IMG/VR virus record: IMGVR_UViG_3300002917_000003
Location: 1 to 43,152 of that record
DNA: 43,152 nt
Direction: 5' to 3' (one strand)
Source: a virus
Positions 4,799 to 13,616 of the stretch are shown piece after piece. Positions within the stretch are counted from its first letter, which is position 1. Each line of letters begins with the position of its first letter. The notes beneath the pieces are model-generated. The model was not told the DNA's origin and did no database searches. It saw only the letters and a program-made list of their open reading frames with translations. A program made the position numbers and the translations under genes.

Positions 4799-7700
4799 CT
4801 AGACGTAATTATATTTACCATACGTTTTACTATGTTGTCCACCTCCAAGACGTTTTAGATTTACTTTTTGAATTGGTAATTGTTTCATTGCTTGCAAGGT
4901 AGGTTGTTTCATTTTAGTAGTTCCTACTTTGGCACTCAACCCTTTGATCGCTCCTTTTGTCCCTCCGCCGAAAGAAACTTTGGGAGCTTTGGCTTTTGCC
5001 TGTGCATGGGCCTGCATGGTTGCCTGATGACGCGCTTGTATTGCTAGCATCCCTTTTCCTAGCGTTCCTCCGGCAAGCATTTTCCCGCCAGATGATTTGG
5101 CAACACTAGCCAGCTTACCCGTACTACCCGTACCCCCTCCGCCTTTGATGGGAAGGCGGGAACTGGCAGCTCTACTGCTTCCGTATGATTTAGCTCCGGT
5201 TGCTCCCGCTGTTGGAGGAAGCCCCATCGCCTGCAATTGCTGATTGTTATACGCATCTAGGGCGTGAAAGTAATTTTGCACCTGTGGAGCGTTCCACTGT
5301 TTGGCATTCATAAGAGCCTGTGTTTGCGAATCCGCTGTCGGATAGGGTATTGAGGTACTCCCCCCCGTTCCTCCTGTTGCGGTCTGTTGTGGGAGGGTAA
5401 GTGCCCATTGGCTGCGTTGTGATAAGAACTGTTTATACCAGGGGAGTTGCTGGAGCATCGCCGAGTAGGTACTCTTCTGACCAGGTAATTTATCAGCCGC
5501 CGCCATAACCAGATTTCTATATTGGGCTGGTAGATCCCACAAGGGATCATGGTTTGGTTGGCTCTGTTGAAATTTTACTTCCGCTTTCATCACATCCGGA
5601 TGATGCAAAAGAACGTCATATTTATCCGGAGTCATTCGAATAGTTTTATCAATCATCGGATTACCAAAATTGTCTTTTGACTGTGGATGAAGACTGTCAA
5701 AGATGGTTTGGTCGTTAGGGTTTTTTAAACTATCATGTGTCGCTTTAAGCGAGGCAAAGTATTTCATAGTCGGGTCTTGAGCGTTGGTTGTGGTACGAAG
5801 TCCCGCTATTTGAATCGCTGCCTGTTGCGGCGTTATCTTACCCTGCTGCATATTAACAACATTTTGTACGCCGATAGGCAGTTTACTCGTACCGATGTTT
5901 TGAGCCATTTGCAAGGCAGCTGGTGTTTTAGATTGAGGATTAACAATATTGTTTCCGTAATAATCTTTACCTGTTAATGCCCCTTGAGCCCCAGATAGGA
6001 TAGGATTGAGTCTTGCCTGCCCATAATGTTGAAGATTGGTTGTATCGCCTTGCAGCAGTCCCAAAACTGGCTTACTAAATTCGCTAATAAAAGTTTGGGG
6101 TAATACAACATCCTGCTTGTGGCCTTTGGGATTGGTAAGGTCTGTTTGGATTGTCGGATTAGTAGAGTAATTTGTCATTATTTGTTGCAAATTTGGATAT
6201 TGACCCGTTGCTAATTTTGTTCCTAATGTTGCGAGTGTTCCGAAAAGAATTGTTTTTCCTAAGACAGCGCGTCTTGCTAACTCTCCGGCATCGCCACCTT
6301 TTGTAAGCGCGTCTTTAAGCATGGAAGCCTTAGATAAAGTAAACTGTGGAGCAAGGAAAACACGCGAAGCAAGCTTCATCGTATTAGGATTAAGATTCAT
6401 TGTTCGAGGATTCATCTCGCCAATAATTTTTTCTATTTCCTGTCCCGCTTGTCCTCCCTGAAAAGATTCAGGATCTATCTTGCCGGATCCAAATACCTGA
6501 TCGACCAGATTAAGTTTTAGCGTATAGAGTTCACGATCAAACATCGCTTTTTGCATCTCTGAAAATGGATTGAGTTTTGCTAAGCCCCGGTTTGGTAACT
6601 CCCGATCCATTTTAACCCCTGCCCGTAATCCCGCATCAAAAACTGAGTAGTCTTTTCCTTCAATCGTCTTGCTTTTAAAACTATTAATTATCCCCTGTGT
6701 CGCTCTTTCAGAAACATACGAAGGGATAGACTCCAATAGTCCTGTAGTTGCTCGTATTGGATTAAAAATCATTGATCCTGTATAATTTCCAGAAATGTTT
6801 ATAGAATGAAAGCCTGACATGCTAAGCAGCATCCGCTTCATAGGCCCTGACGCTTTATCGTAGAGAGAAGCGATTGTATCTAAGGCTCCCGTGTCCTTTA
6901 ATCCCTGTATTGTTCCCTGTAAAACATTTCCTCCGTTTTCACGTGTAGCATCCTGAATGTGCTGAAATAATAATCCTGTAGTTAATGGTTGATAGCCCTG
7001 TAGTCTTTTGTTTACGTCAGGGTGAAAAGACATTCCTTCTAGTCCTGGAATATTCGAGTTGATAAAGGCTTTTCCTTCCGGTGTCGATCCAACACCTTGA
7101 GAGCTTACTTTATCCGGAACCGCTTGTGTAAGCCCCTGCTTTAGGGCTTGTCTGCTAATTGCATAACTTGCTCCACCATAATCGTCTTTCAAGTCTCCTA
7201 AGATATTCTCATTAAGACGGGTAAATCCTTTGGCTTCTCCCTCAGCGTAGTTATAAAAAACTCTGGGTTGATTAGAGTACCCGTTCCATTTTTGTACTCC
7301 CCGCTGAGTAGCAAGTTCGTTAAACTCTGCCAGTTTCTGCGGGTCAAATAAATTCCATCGTTGCCTAAGATAGTTTTCCCGTACAGGCGTGTCTCCGCCA
7401 ACTGCATGATCTGCTGCGATTCTGAAATCATAGTAGTCAGTAATCTTTTGCATAAAGTTGGTGAATGCTTTGGGGTTCTCCGCCTGTTGGGAAAGGGCTG
7501 CTATTGTCGTAGGGGTCTCGTCTTCTCCTGGCTGCCATTGTTCTGCAAGCTTAAGATCGTTTGGAGAGATTTTTGTTCCAGCTATATACGCATCTTTCCC
7601 TTTGACTTTAATTTCATTAGAGATTCGTTCAGAATTAACTATAGCTGATTGTATTTTTTCGGTATCATTTGAGCCCGAAATCTTAAGATTTACTTGATTC

Positions 7701-9646
7701 TTGGTTCCCCCGCCTGTGGGTGGTACATACCCTGGTGTATTGCCTGTTTTTTGATCTTTTGCTACGACTCCCATATCCTTCTCAAAGCCTGGGATGGTCT
7801 TTCCTTCAGCTTTTGCATCCTGCAGGCCTTGCGCTAACGTTTGTGCCTGCTCCTGTGGCATTTGGGCTGTTGCCTGAGCGTTTGCCTCTTTCTCGGCTTG
7901 TAACTCAGGTGGTGGTTTTTCTCCAGCTTGTGCGCGTATCTCGTGATTAACAATACTCTCTAAGAAGGAGTTAGGATCATGCACTTGCAATTCTCCCCGC
8001 ACCCCATCTTTAACGAAGTCTATATGATAAGCAGAGTAGGTATCCTTGGTCACCTGCTGCTGTTTGAGGATCTTTAGCTCTCCATTTCGCTCCATATCAT
8101 TAATTGCTGAAATGATTTGTCCTTTTTGCTGGGGAGTGTTGGCAATAAACCGACCCCCATAGGGATCGTTGACTCCTTTAGCACTATACTCTTCAGTTCC
8201 TTCTAAGCGGTGTTGGGCAACCTTTTGTACAAACGTATCAGGAGCCTTAACCCTACTTTCAAAATCCGCAAAAGGATTAAGTCCCGCGCTTTCAGCTATC
8301 TTCTGGAAGCTTTCATCTAGGGCAGGTTGAGCATTTTTTGCTTTATCTAAGATACCTTGAACCTTGGCTTTGCCTTTATCGGTTGTAAGTTCTGGTGCTA
8401 ACTCTTTAATTTTATCGGGGGTGAGTGCCGCTTCCCCCCCGATTTGTTCCTTGAGCCCCTGTTGTTCCTGTGTTTGAGACTCCAGATCAAAGCCGCCCTT
8501 AATGTCTACTGGCTTTACGCTTTCGCTCTTAAGGGCGGCATAGACATCTGAAAGTAATGGTGCATCCTTGTGTAAGATAATAGCTGGTACTTTATCAACT
8601 CCTAGTGCCCGTGCTGCTGGTATACCATGATGACGGTCAATAATATCATATGCCGTTGGCATGTCAGGATTGCGCCTCACAATAGCTAACTCCTGGTCTC
8701 CATTATTTGCAGTCCACTGTGTTGCAACCCGATTATCAATAACCGCTGCTGACTGCTTAGGATCCAGGGGAATAGTTCCCCTATCTGTTGAGATATACCC
8801 GATATAACCGTTAAGCTCTCTGAGAGGTTCTGGCCCTTTTCCTATATCAGCATAGGTGTCTCCATGATTATTAATCTCAGGATGTTTATCTAAGAAAGTG
8901 TTCCAGTCTTTTTCAGGAAGAAGCTTATCAGCCAGATAAGAGGAGTTATCATAATTTACTCTATTCTCCTGAATCTTTGGCATCATGCCTTGTACGGTTT
9001 TGGCGGCATCGGGTTCAATTCCTTTCGTGTCTCCAAATGGTAAAAGACCTTTTGTATTCGGAACTGCTTTATTAAGAGCCTGTTTTGCTCTTGCTGTTAC
9101 ATCATTTATTCCACCTATAGCACTTACTCCAAGTCTTGGTTCTTCAATTCCAATGGGTGCAAAGTTTGTTGCAAATTCCTCAGCGGATTGTTGCTGTTGA
9201 GGGGTTTGACCTGCAATAAGACCAGGAAACAGTTGATGTCCTACTTGTTGAAAGGGAACTGCTACCATATTCATTGCTCCTGATGTTTGCGATGATAGTA
9301 ATCCATTCTGTTTTGTTCTTTGTGGAGTCACTTGCGGGGTAATCTGTTTAAGAGCTTGGTCTGCAAGAGAGGGGACTTGTGAAGCAATATTGTAGAAAGT
9401 GTCTGCGACTGGTTTAATGTTTTGATAACCTACATTAGGATTATTAAAAAACGAAGAGGTAATATCTGGCAGGGACTGAGGTAGCTTTTGAATATCTCCT
9501 TCTATTCCCTGAGCGACACTTGAAACCCCCTGTTCAATGGGTTGAGCAATGTGGGCAATAGCAGAGCCAACCTGATTAAAAGCGTTACCAAAATTTTGTT
9601 TCAAAGATTGAAACATCGAAGCGGCTGTTTGTATAGCATTGTCCAT
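4799..9646 (-). CDS. Giant polyvalent virion protein with ParB-like and RelA/SpoT-like regions, 1615 aa
   Basis: Residues 1-200 are low-complexity and helical. At 331-357, AYDIIDRHHGIPAARALG plus VDKVPAII resembles the ParB/sulfiredoxin-like signature (usually IDGHHR...AA..LG...VP). Residues 462-556 resemble a RelA/SpoT nucleotidyltransferase: RVKAP...K475, ND494PYGGR, Y540H541, and GE552LQV matching the catalytic E-x-Q. The middle (about 600-1350) is typical of large polyvalent proteins. The last 200 residues are Gly/Ser/Lys-rich and basic, suggesting DNA or wall contact. Such proteins are thought to be packaged and injected with the DNA. The position between tail and lysis genes fits. Domain calls are by eye. 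Confidence 0.8.
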   Translation of the reverse strand: MDNAIQTAASMFQSLKQNFGNAFNQVGSAIAHIAQPIEQGVSSVAQGIEGDIQKLPQSLPDITSSFFNNPNVGYQNIKPVADTFYNIASQVPSLADQALKQITPQVTPQRTKQNGLLSSQTSGAMNMVAVPFQQVGHQLFPGLIAGQTPQQQQSAEEFATNFAPIGIEEPRLGVSAIGGINDVTARAKQALNKAVPNTKGLLPFGDTKGIEPDAAKTVQGMMPKIQENRVNYDNSSYLADKLLPEKDWNTFLDKHPEINNHGDTYADIGKGPEPLRELNGYIGYISTDRGTIPLDPKQSAAVIDNRVATQWTANNGDQELAIVRRNPDMPTAYDIIDRHHGIPAARALGVDKVPAIILHKDAPLLSDVYAALKSESVKPVDIKGGFDLESQTQEQQGLKEQIGGEAALTPDKIKELAPELTTDKGKAKVQGILDKAKNAQPALDESFQKIAESAGLNPFADFESRVKAPDTFVQKVAQHRLEGTEEYSAKGVNDPYGGRFIANTPQQKGQIISAINDMERNGELKILKQQQVTKDTYSAYHIDFVKDGVRGELQVHDPNSFLESIVNHEIRAQAGEKPPPELQAEKEANAQATAQMPQEQAQTLAQGLQDAKAEGKTIPGFEKDMGVVAKDQKTGNTPGYVPPTGGGTKNQVNLKISGSNDTEKIQSAIVNSERISNEIKVKGKDAYIAGTKISPNDLKLAEQWQPGEDETPTTIAALSQQAENPKAFTNFMQKITDYYDFRIAADHAVGGDTPVRENYLRQRWNLFDPQKLAEFNELATQRGVQKWNGYSNQPRVFYNYAEGEAKGFTRLNENILGDLKDDYGGASYAISRQALKQGLTQAVPDKVSSQGVGSTPEGKAFINSNIPGLEGMSFHPDVNKRLQGYQPLTTGLLFQHIQDATRENGGNVLQGTIQGLKDTGALDTIASLYDKASGPMKRMLLSMSGFHSINISGNYTGSMIFNPIRATTGLLESIPSYVSERATQGIINSFKSKTIEGKDYSVFDAGLRAGVKMDRELPNRGLAKLNPFSEMQKAMFDRELYTLKLNLVDQVFGSGKIDPESFQGGQAGQEIEKIIGEMNPRTMNLNPNTMKLASRVFLAPQFTLSKASMLKDALTKGGDAGELARRAVLGKTILFGTLATLGTKLATGQYPNLQQIMTNYSTNPTIQTDLTNPKGHKQDVVLPQTFISEFSKPVLGLLQGDTTNLQHYGQARLNPILSGAQGALTGKDYYGNNIVNPQSKTPAALQMAQNIGTSKLPIGVQNVVNMQQGKITPQQAAIQIAGLRTTTNAQDPTMKYFASLKATHDSLKNPNDQTIFDSLHPQSKDNFGNPMIDKTIRMTPDKYDVLLHHPDVMKAEVKFQQSQPNHDPLWDLPAQYRNLVMAAADKLPGQKSTYSAMLQQLPWYKQFLSQRSQWALTLPQQTATGGTGGSTSIPYPTADSQTQALMNAKQWNAPQVQNYFHALDAYNNQQLQAMGLPPTAGATGAKSYGSSRAASSRLPIKGGGGTGSTGKLASVAKSSGGKMLAGGTLGKGMLAIQARHQATMQAHAQAKAKAPKVSFGGGTKGAIKGLSAKVGTTKMKQPTLQAMKQLPIQKVNLKRLGGGQHSKTYGKYNYV

Positions 9647-9652
9647 AACATA

Positions 9653-10855
9653 TTATGAAGTTGCCTGTTGGAAAGCGTTCAATGGGTTTTGATTAGGAAG
9701 TGATCCTCTATCTTGTGGTGTTGCTGGTGCATTAACCGTTGTGTTTTGTGAATTAGCAAGTCCTGTGTTCAAGTTGGTAGCCAGTCCCGCACTTTGCGCT
9801 CCCTGTTGTTGAATTTGTGATAAGGCGGATTGTCCTTTCTGTCCATAAATTTTAAGTTGTGTCTGAGCATTTAGGGTTGCGATTGCCCATTGCTGTTGCT
9901 CCTGAGCCCGTTGCGCGTTTATATTAGTAACCGTGTCCTGAAAATGCTGAATGGCTTGTGCGGCCATTTGCGCCTTATTAGATTGGAGCATTGCTTCATT
10001 ACCTTTAATTTGTCCGATAAACTTTTGTAAGTTATCCTGTTCTGTCTGAATCGCCTGATCGAATCTTTCATTTGTCCCCCTAATTGCCAGTTCTCCTGTT
10101 TGTTTTATCTGTGTTATTTTATCGTTAATATCCTGCAGGTGTTGGGAGAGTCCCTGATGCAAGAGGGCGATATTCCTGCCAGTTGATTGTCCCAGTTGTT
10201 CATTAAGAAACGCTCCTGTTCCCGTAGTTGAGCCGTACCGAGCGAGGTTTCCTTGAGACATTTCAGCATACATGCGCTTTGCTTCTTCAACAGCGTTGTT
10301 TGTTTCATCTGTTTGCTGCGTTGTCTGACGGGATAGATCCTGTTGCTGTCCAGCGAATTGCTGGTTCTGAGTATCAAGCTCTGTCTGACGTTGTTTATTC
10401 ATTCCCCCCACGGTATTGGCGGTCGTTTGCTGTTGAGTGCCAATAAGGGATTCGAAGTTTTGGATAACCGGCTCTATCATTTTATCAAAGACGCTGGTAT
10501 CGGGAGCCTGAGGCTGTTGTCCCTTCCACTGGTTAAAAAGATTTTGTTTATACGGATTAGAAAGGTCTGGATGATTAGGATCGCCAAAGCCCCCACCTGT
10601 TGGCGTTTGCCATCCTCCGCCGCCCGAAGGCTTATTTTGCCCTTGTGTGTTTGCTCCTTGGATTTGTCCCCCTCCCCCGCCTCTTTGATTGTTTTGTTGT
10701 GGCTGTTGGTAGCGTAATTGATTACCCGGTTGATTAGAAAAATTATTAAAAGCCTGTCCTGATTGATTTAGCTGTCCCATTCCAGGAGTCGGCCCTGGAC
10801 GAAAAGGGGTTTGAGCGGTAATTCCCATTGAACCGACATTTGCAAAATCTGCCAT
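9653..10855 (-). CDS. Gln-rich coiled-coil virion protein, 400 aa
   Basis: The N-terminal ~110 residues are Gly/Gln/Asn/Pro-rich and disordered, and contain PTPGMGQLNQSGQAF. Residues 110-330 form long helices with heptads and many Gln, as in phage internal or ejection proteins. The tail is low complexity again. It lies just before the giant protein and the two may be co-injected (inference). The ATG follows a promoter, AAGGAGG and then a hairpin with U-tract; the hairpin would have to be looped out to bring the ribosome binding site near the ATG. Confidence 0.7.
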   Translation of the reverse strand: MADFANVGSMGITAQTPFRPGPTPGMGQLNQSGQAFNNFSNQPGNQLRYQQPQQNNQRGGGGGQIQGANTQGQNKPSGGGGWQTPTGGGFGDPNHPDLSNPYKQNLFNQWKGQQPQAPDTSVFDKMIEPVIQNFESLIGTQQQTTANTVGGMNKQRQTELDTQNQQFAGQQQDLSRQTTQQTDETNNAVEEAKRMYAEMSQGNLARYGSTTGTGAFLNEQLGQSTGRNIALLHQGLSQHLQDINDKITQIKQTGELAIRGTNERFDQAIQTEQDNLQKFIGQIKGNEAMLQSNKAQMAAQAIQHFQDTVTNINAQRAQEQQQWAIATLNAQTQLKIYGQKGQSALSQIQQQGAQSAGLATNLNTGLANSQNTTVNAPATPQDRGSLPNQNPLNAFQQATS

Positions 10856-10890
10856 AAAATAAAAAAACTGCCTATTAAGCAGTCCTCCTT
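10856..10890 (-). terminator. Terminator-like hairpin and U-tract between ribosome binding site and ATG
   Basis: On the minus strand AAGGAGG (10890-10884) is followed directly by ACTGC-(7)-GCAGT (10883-10867), then a T-rich run TTTTTTATTTT up to the ATG at 10855. By form it is an intrinsic terminator, but its place inside the translation start region suggests attenuation or folded-spacer initiation. Confidence 0.6.
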
Positions 10891-10908
10891 CTCAGATAAA
10901 CTGCTTTG

Positions 10909-10937
10909 AATGTAACACTACTATATAGAAAAGTCAA
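10909..10937 (-). promoter_or_regulatory. Promoter for the Gln-rich protein and downstream giant protein
   Basis: TTGACT (10937-10932), 17 bases, TACATT (10914-10909) on the minus strand, just after the stop of the upstream tail gene. The leader would be about 47 bases and includes the ribosome binding site and hairpin. Confidence 0.65.
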
Positions 10938-10941
10938 TCGG

Positions 10942-11910
10942 TCACATAAAATAGGCATAATCAATCCCCCGTTTATAGGTAATAGAGAGTTTTGGCGGGT
11001 TTGCTCCTTCAGCAAAGAAAATGCCACACCGGGAATCAGAATTAGTTCCTGGATAACCAGGGTCGACATTGTCTGCGTCATTACTATCCCGTGTGCCAAA
11101 TTTTGTAATTCCAATGGGATTAATATTACCCAAGCCTGTCAAGTTGAGCGTAAAGTCATTATATCCAGCGCTGGCAAAACTGGCTTGAGCCAAATCGGCT
11201 GTAACTTGCGCGGCTGTCCCCAGTTGAGAATAGTCCGCGGCAACAAGAGTTGTATTTGACGCGGGACTTGAAGTGACAATACGCATTTTGAGCGCGTATG
11301 TTCCAGCGTTTAAAGCATTAGTATAGATACTGTAAATCGCGCTATAGATAACAGCGACATTACCTAATGTTGAAGTATCAAATAAGGTAATATCCCGATC
11401 AAATTCCTGATAATTTGACGCTACACCGGCAGTAAAAACCCGAAATGCTGTAGTTGGATTTGCTGTCGTGTGATCCGCCGCTGTGCCAGCTCCAACTCTA
11501 ATTGTTGCCCATGTTTCGCTCACTCCTGCCCGGGTTACGAAGCCATCTGTTGAGGTTGTTTCAGGACTCGCGTTTGGATTAAAGACTGTCGTATCAAAAT
11601 GGAAGCTTCGCAACAACTTAGGTAATCTCCCTCCAGAAAGAAACCACCAGACAATCTCCTGCGCTTCTTGAAAGCTTGTCAACTGATACGCTAAACAGTC
11701 AATCGCAACAAGCGCCTGATATAAAAGCTTCGTATTCACATCTCTTGTATAGACAGTCAGTCGATACGTTTCCTCATCAAGTTGTTTGATAGCGCCGTTA
11801 GGTAAATAAAGAACAGTATCCCGGTCAAACTGTTTGCCTACCCATGTGACTAGCTTGGCATATTTGCGAAAGAGACTTCGAGGATTGTTTGTATAACAGA
11901 GCTCACTCAC
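10942..11910 (-). CDS. Tail/appendage protein with beta-rich C-terminal domain, 322 aa
   Basis: GTG 11910 with AAGGAGG six bases upstream overlaps the preceding gene by four bases. Residues 1-90 are helical and basic (SLFRKYAKLVTWVGKQF, WWFLSGG). Residues 100-320 are Thr/Ser/Ala/Asn-rich beta structure resembling carbohydrate-binding jelly-roll modules of phage fibres (SYNDFTLNLTGLG, then FGTRDSNDADN). It ends a block of three appendage genes. Probably part of a fibre or receptor-binding structure; no exact family recognised. Confidence 0.65.
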   Translation of the reverse strand: MSELCYTNNPRSLFRKYAKLVTWVGKQFDRDTVLYLPNGAIKQLDEETYRLTVYTRDVNTKLLYQALVAIDCLAYQLTSFQEAQEIVWWFLSGGRLPKLLRSFHFDTTVFNPNASPETTSTDGFVTRAGVSETWATIRVGAGTAADHTTANPTTAFRVFTAGVASNYQEFDRDITLFDTSTLGNVAVIYSAIYSIYTNALNAGTYALKMRIVTSSPASNTTLVAADYSQLGTAAQVTADLAQASFASAGYNDFTLNLTGLGNINPIGITKFGTRDSNDADNVDPGYPGTNSDSRCGIFFAEGANPPKLSITYKRGIDYAYFM

Positions 11911-12740
11911 CCCGTCCCTCCTTGAATCGTTAAATCAGTAATTAACCCTGCGCCCGCAAGCATAGAGTCAACAGAGACACTTAAGCGGTCCCCCTGCGCT
12001 AAGTTTTGCGTTGCGATACTGGCAATCGAGACGTAGGTTCCCCCCGCGCCGATGGCTGGCCGGGTAGTGGCATTGGCAAAAATGGAGACACCATTTTTTT
12101 GCATATCAAATCCGATTGAAGTACCGGAGGCCACAAAACGGGTAAGTATTGATATCCACTGCAGGGTTCCCGCGCGAGGCATCGTTAAAATCCCTCCAAT
12201 TAAAGTAGTGGGTCCAGAATAAGAACCGAAGGTTTTCCAGACAGGATATATTCCAAGTCCTGTTACCGAGGCAGCCGACACATCAAGTCTACTCCCAATA
12301 TTAGCAATTCCAACTGATGCAACAGAGGTATATAAAACATTGCTTTGTAACACCGCAACAGAAACAGGAGAAATAATCGCATTTAAGAGGCCATTAGTAT
12401 CAAGCGCGACCTGAGCAATTGTCGTTAGACTGTTCCACATACCAACCGTTAAAATAGTCTCAATTACCGCGCCATCAGCATGCGACCTGGCTGTCCCCCC
12501 ATCCGCGGCTCTTACCACTCCTGTTAATTGACCTCCGGAAACACCAGTAAACGTGATTACTTCACGCGCTCCCGGAGTAGACGTGCCGTTTGCATCAGTC
12601 CTATCAATAATCGCATATCCCGGGCCTTGTAAGTTTGTCGCGCTCGCCAGCGTAATCGTTGTAGCGCCCGTTGTGATAGCGCCTGAAATTGTTGTCTGGA
12701 CAAAATTAGCGGTTGGTGCAAGCCAAAATGTATTTGCCAC
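11907..12740 (-). CDS. Tail/fibre protein, paralogue A, 277 aa
   Basis: GTG 12740 with AAGGAGG upstream. The N-terminal ~110 residues (TTITLASATNLQGPGYAIIDRTDANG, TGVVRAADGG, SHADGAVIETILT) follow the pattern of phage hinge or baseplate-like beta domains. The C-terminal half (GTLQWISILTRF, GGTYVSIASIATQNL) looks like a trimeric beta tip domain. It aligns along its full length with the next gene upstream, so it is a tandem duplication. Confidence 0.7.
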   Translation of the reverse strand: MANTFWLAPTANFVQTTISGAITTGATTITLASATNLQGPGYAIIDRTDANGTSTPGAREVITFTGVSGGQLTGVVRAADGGTARSHADGAVIETILTVGMWNSLTTIAQVALDTNGLLNAIISPVSVAVLQSNVLYTSVASVGIANIGSRLDVSAASVTGLGIYPVWKTFGSYSGPTTLIGGILTMPRAGTLQWISILTRFVASGTSIGFDMQKNGVSIFANATTRPAIGAGGTYVSIASIATQNLAQGDRLSVSVDSMLAGAGLITDLTIQGGTG

Positions 12741-13576
12741 TATAAAGTCCCTCCTTCCCCGACAAGTCCTTGAATGACTGTTATAGGTGCAACACTGGCA
12801 ACATCAACCTGCAATAAGTCTCCTGGATTAATATTCCTTGTTGCAATACTGGCAATCGAGACATACGTACCACCTGCGGCGATAGCCGGAAGAGTGGTAG
12901 AATTAGCAAAGATTGACGCGCCCCGTAGTTTAAAATCAAAGGCAACTGATCCCCCGCTGGCAGGATATTTCGCGGTAATACTCACCCATTGTAATGCCCC
13001 GGGTCGGGGAGCGACAAGTAACCCTCCAACCGCTGTTGTAGGGCCAGAGTAAGCACCCTGCGAAGAGAATGTCGGGATATAACCCCATCCTGTCACTGAG
13101 GCGGTTGAGACATCAAGGCGCGTACTGATTTGTAGTAACGCGAGTGAAGCGATAGAAGCATAAAAGGCATTTGTTTGTATACGCTGAATAGAAACAGGAC
13201 TTGTTATTGCGTTGAGAAGTCCGTTGATGTCCATCCCTTTAGCAAGATTACTTGTTAGACTGTTCCACATACCAGTAGTCCAGACAGTTTCAACCAGTGC
13301 GCCGTCAGCGTGTATTCGGGCAGTATCTCCATCCGCTCCCCTTGTTAAGCCAGTTAAGATATTAATACTGGCAATACTCCCAAAAGCGATTGTTTCCCGC
13401 ACCGATGGGGTTGAAGAAGGCGGCGTACCTGTTGTTGTCCGGTCAATAACGACATACCCGGGTACTTGCAGGCTGCCAATACTTGCTAGGGCAATCATCG
13501 AAGAAGTGGCAGAAACTTGTCCGTTTAAGGTAGTTGAATAAAAATCTGTTGTTGGTGCGACAAAATAACTTGGCAT
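12740..13576 (-). CDS. Tail/fibre protein, paralogue B, 278 aa
   Basis: Same architecture as the neighbour: QVPGYVVIDRTTTG, LTGLTRGADGDTARIHADGALVET, WNSLTSN, GALQWVSITAKYPA, and the block GGTYVSIASIAT(R/Q)N shared exactly. Divergence is greatest in the middle and at the C-terminus (the last ~20 residues), where receptor contact is expected. ATG 13576, with AGAGGAAG upstream. The HNH gene 2 promoter begins five bases before this start codon on the other strand. Confidence 0.7.
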   Translation of the reverse strand: MPSYFVAPTTDFYSTTLNGQVSATSSMIALASIGSLQVPGYVVIDRTTTGTPPSSTPSVRETIAFGSIASINILTGLTRGADGDTARIHADGALVETVWTTGMWNSLTSNLAKGMDINGLLNAITSPVSIQRIQTNAFYASIASLALLQISTRLDVSTASVTGWGYIPTFSSQGAYSGPTTAVGGLLVAPRPGALQWVSITAKYPASGGSVAFDFKLRGASIFANSTTLPAIAAGGTYVSIASIATRNINPGDLLQVDVASVAPITVIQGLVGEGGTL

Positions 13577-13580
13577 ACTA

Positions 13581-13609
13581 TTGACTTCCTCTTAAAGCTA
13601 TGGTATAAT
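13581..13609 (+). promoter_or_regulatory. Consensus promoter for HNH gene 2 (leaderless)
   Basis: TTGACT (13581-13586), 17 bases, TATAAT (13604-13609), seven bases, then ATG at 13617, giving +1 at or next to the ATG. No ribosome binding site lies between. It mirrors the geometry of HNH gene 1. Confidence 0.9.
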
Positions 13610-13616
13610 TGCTAGT

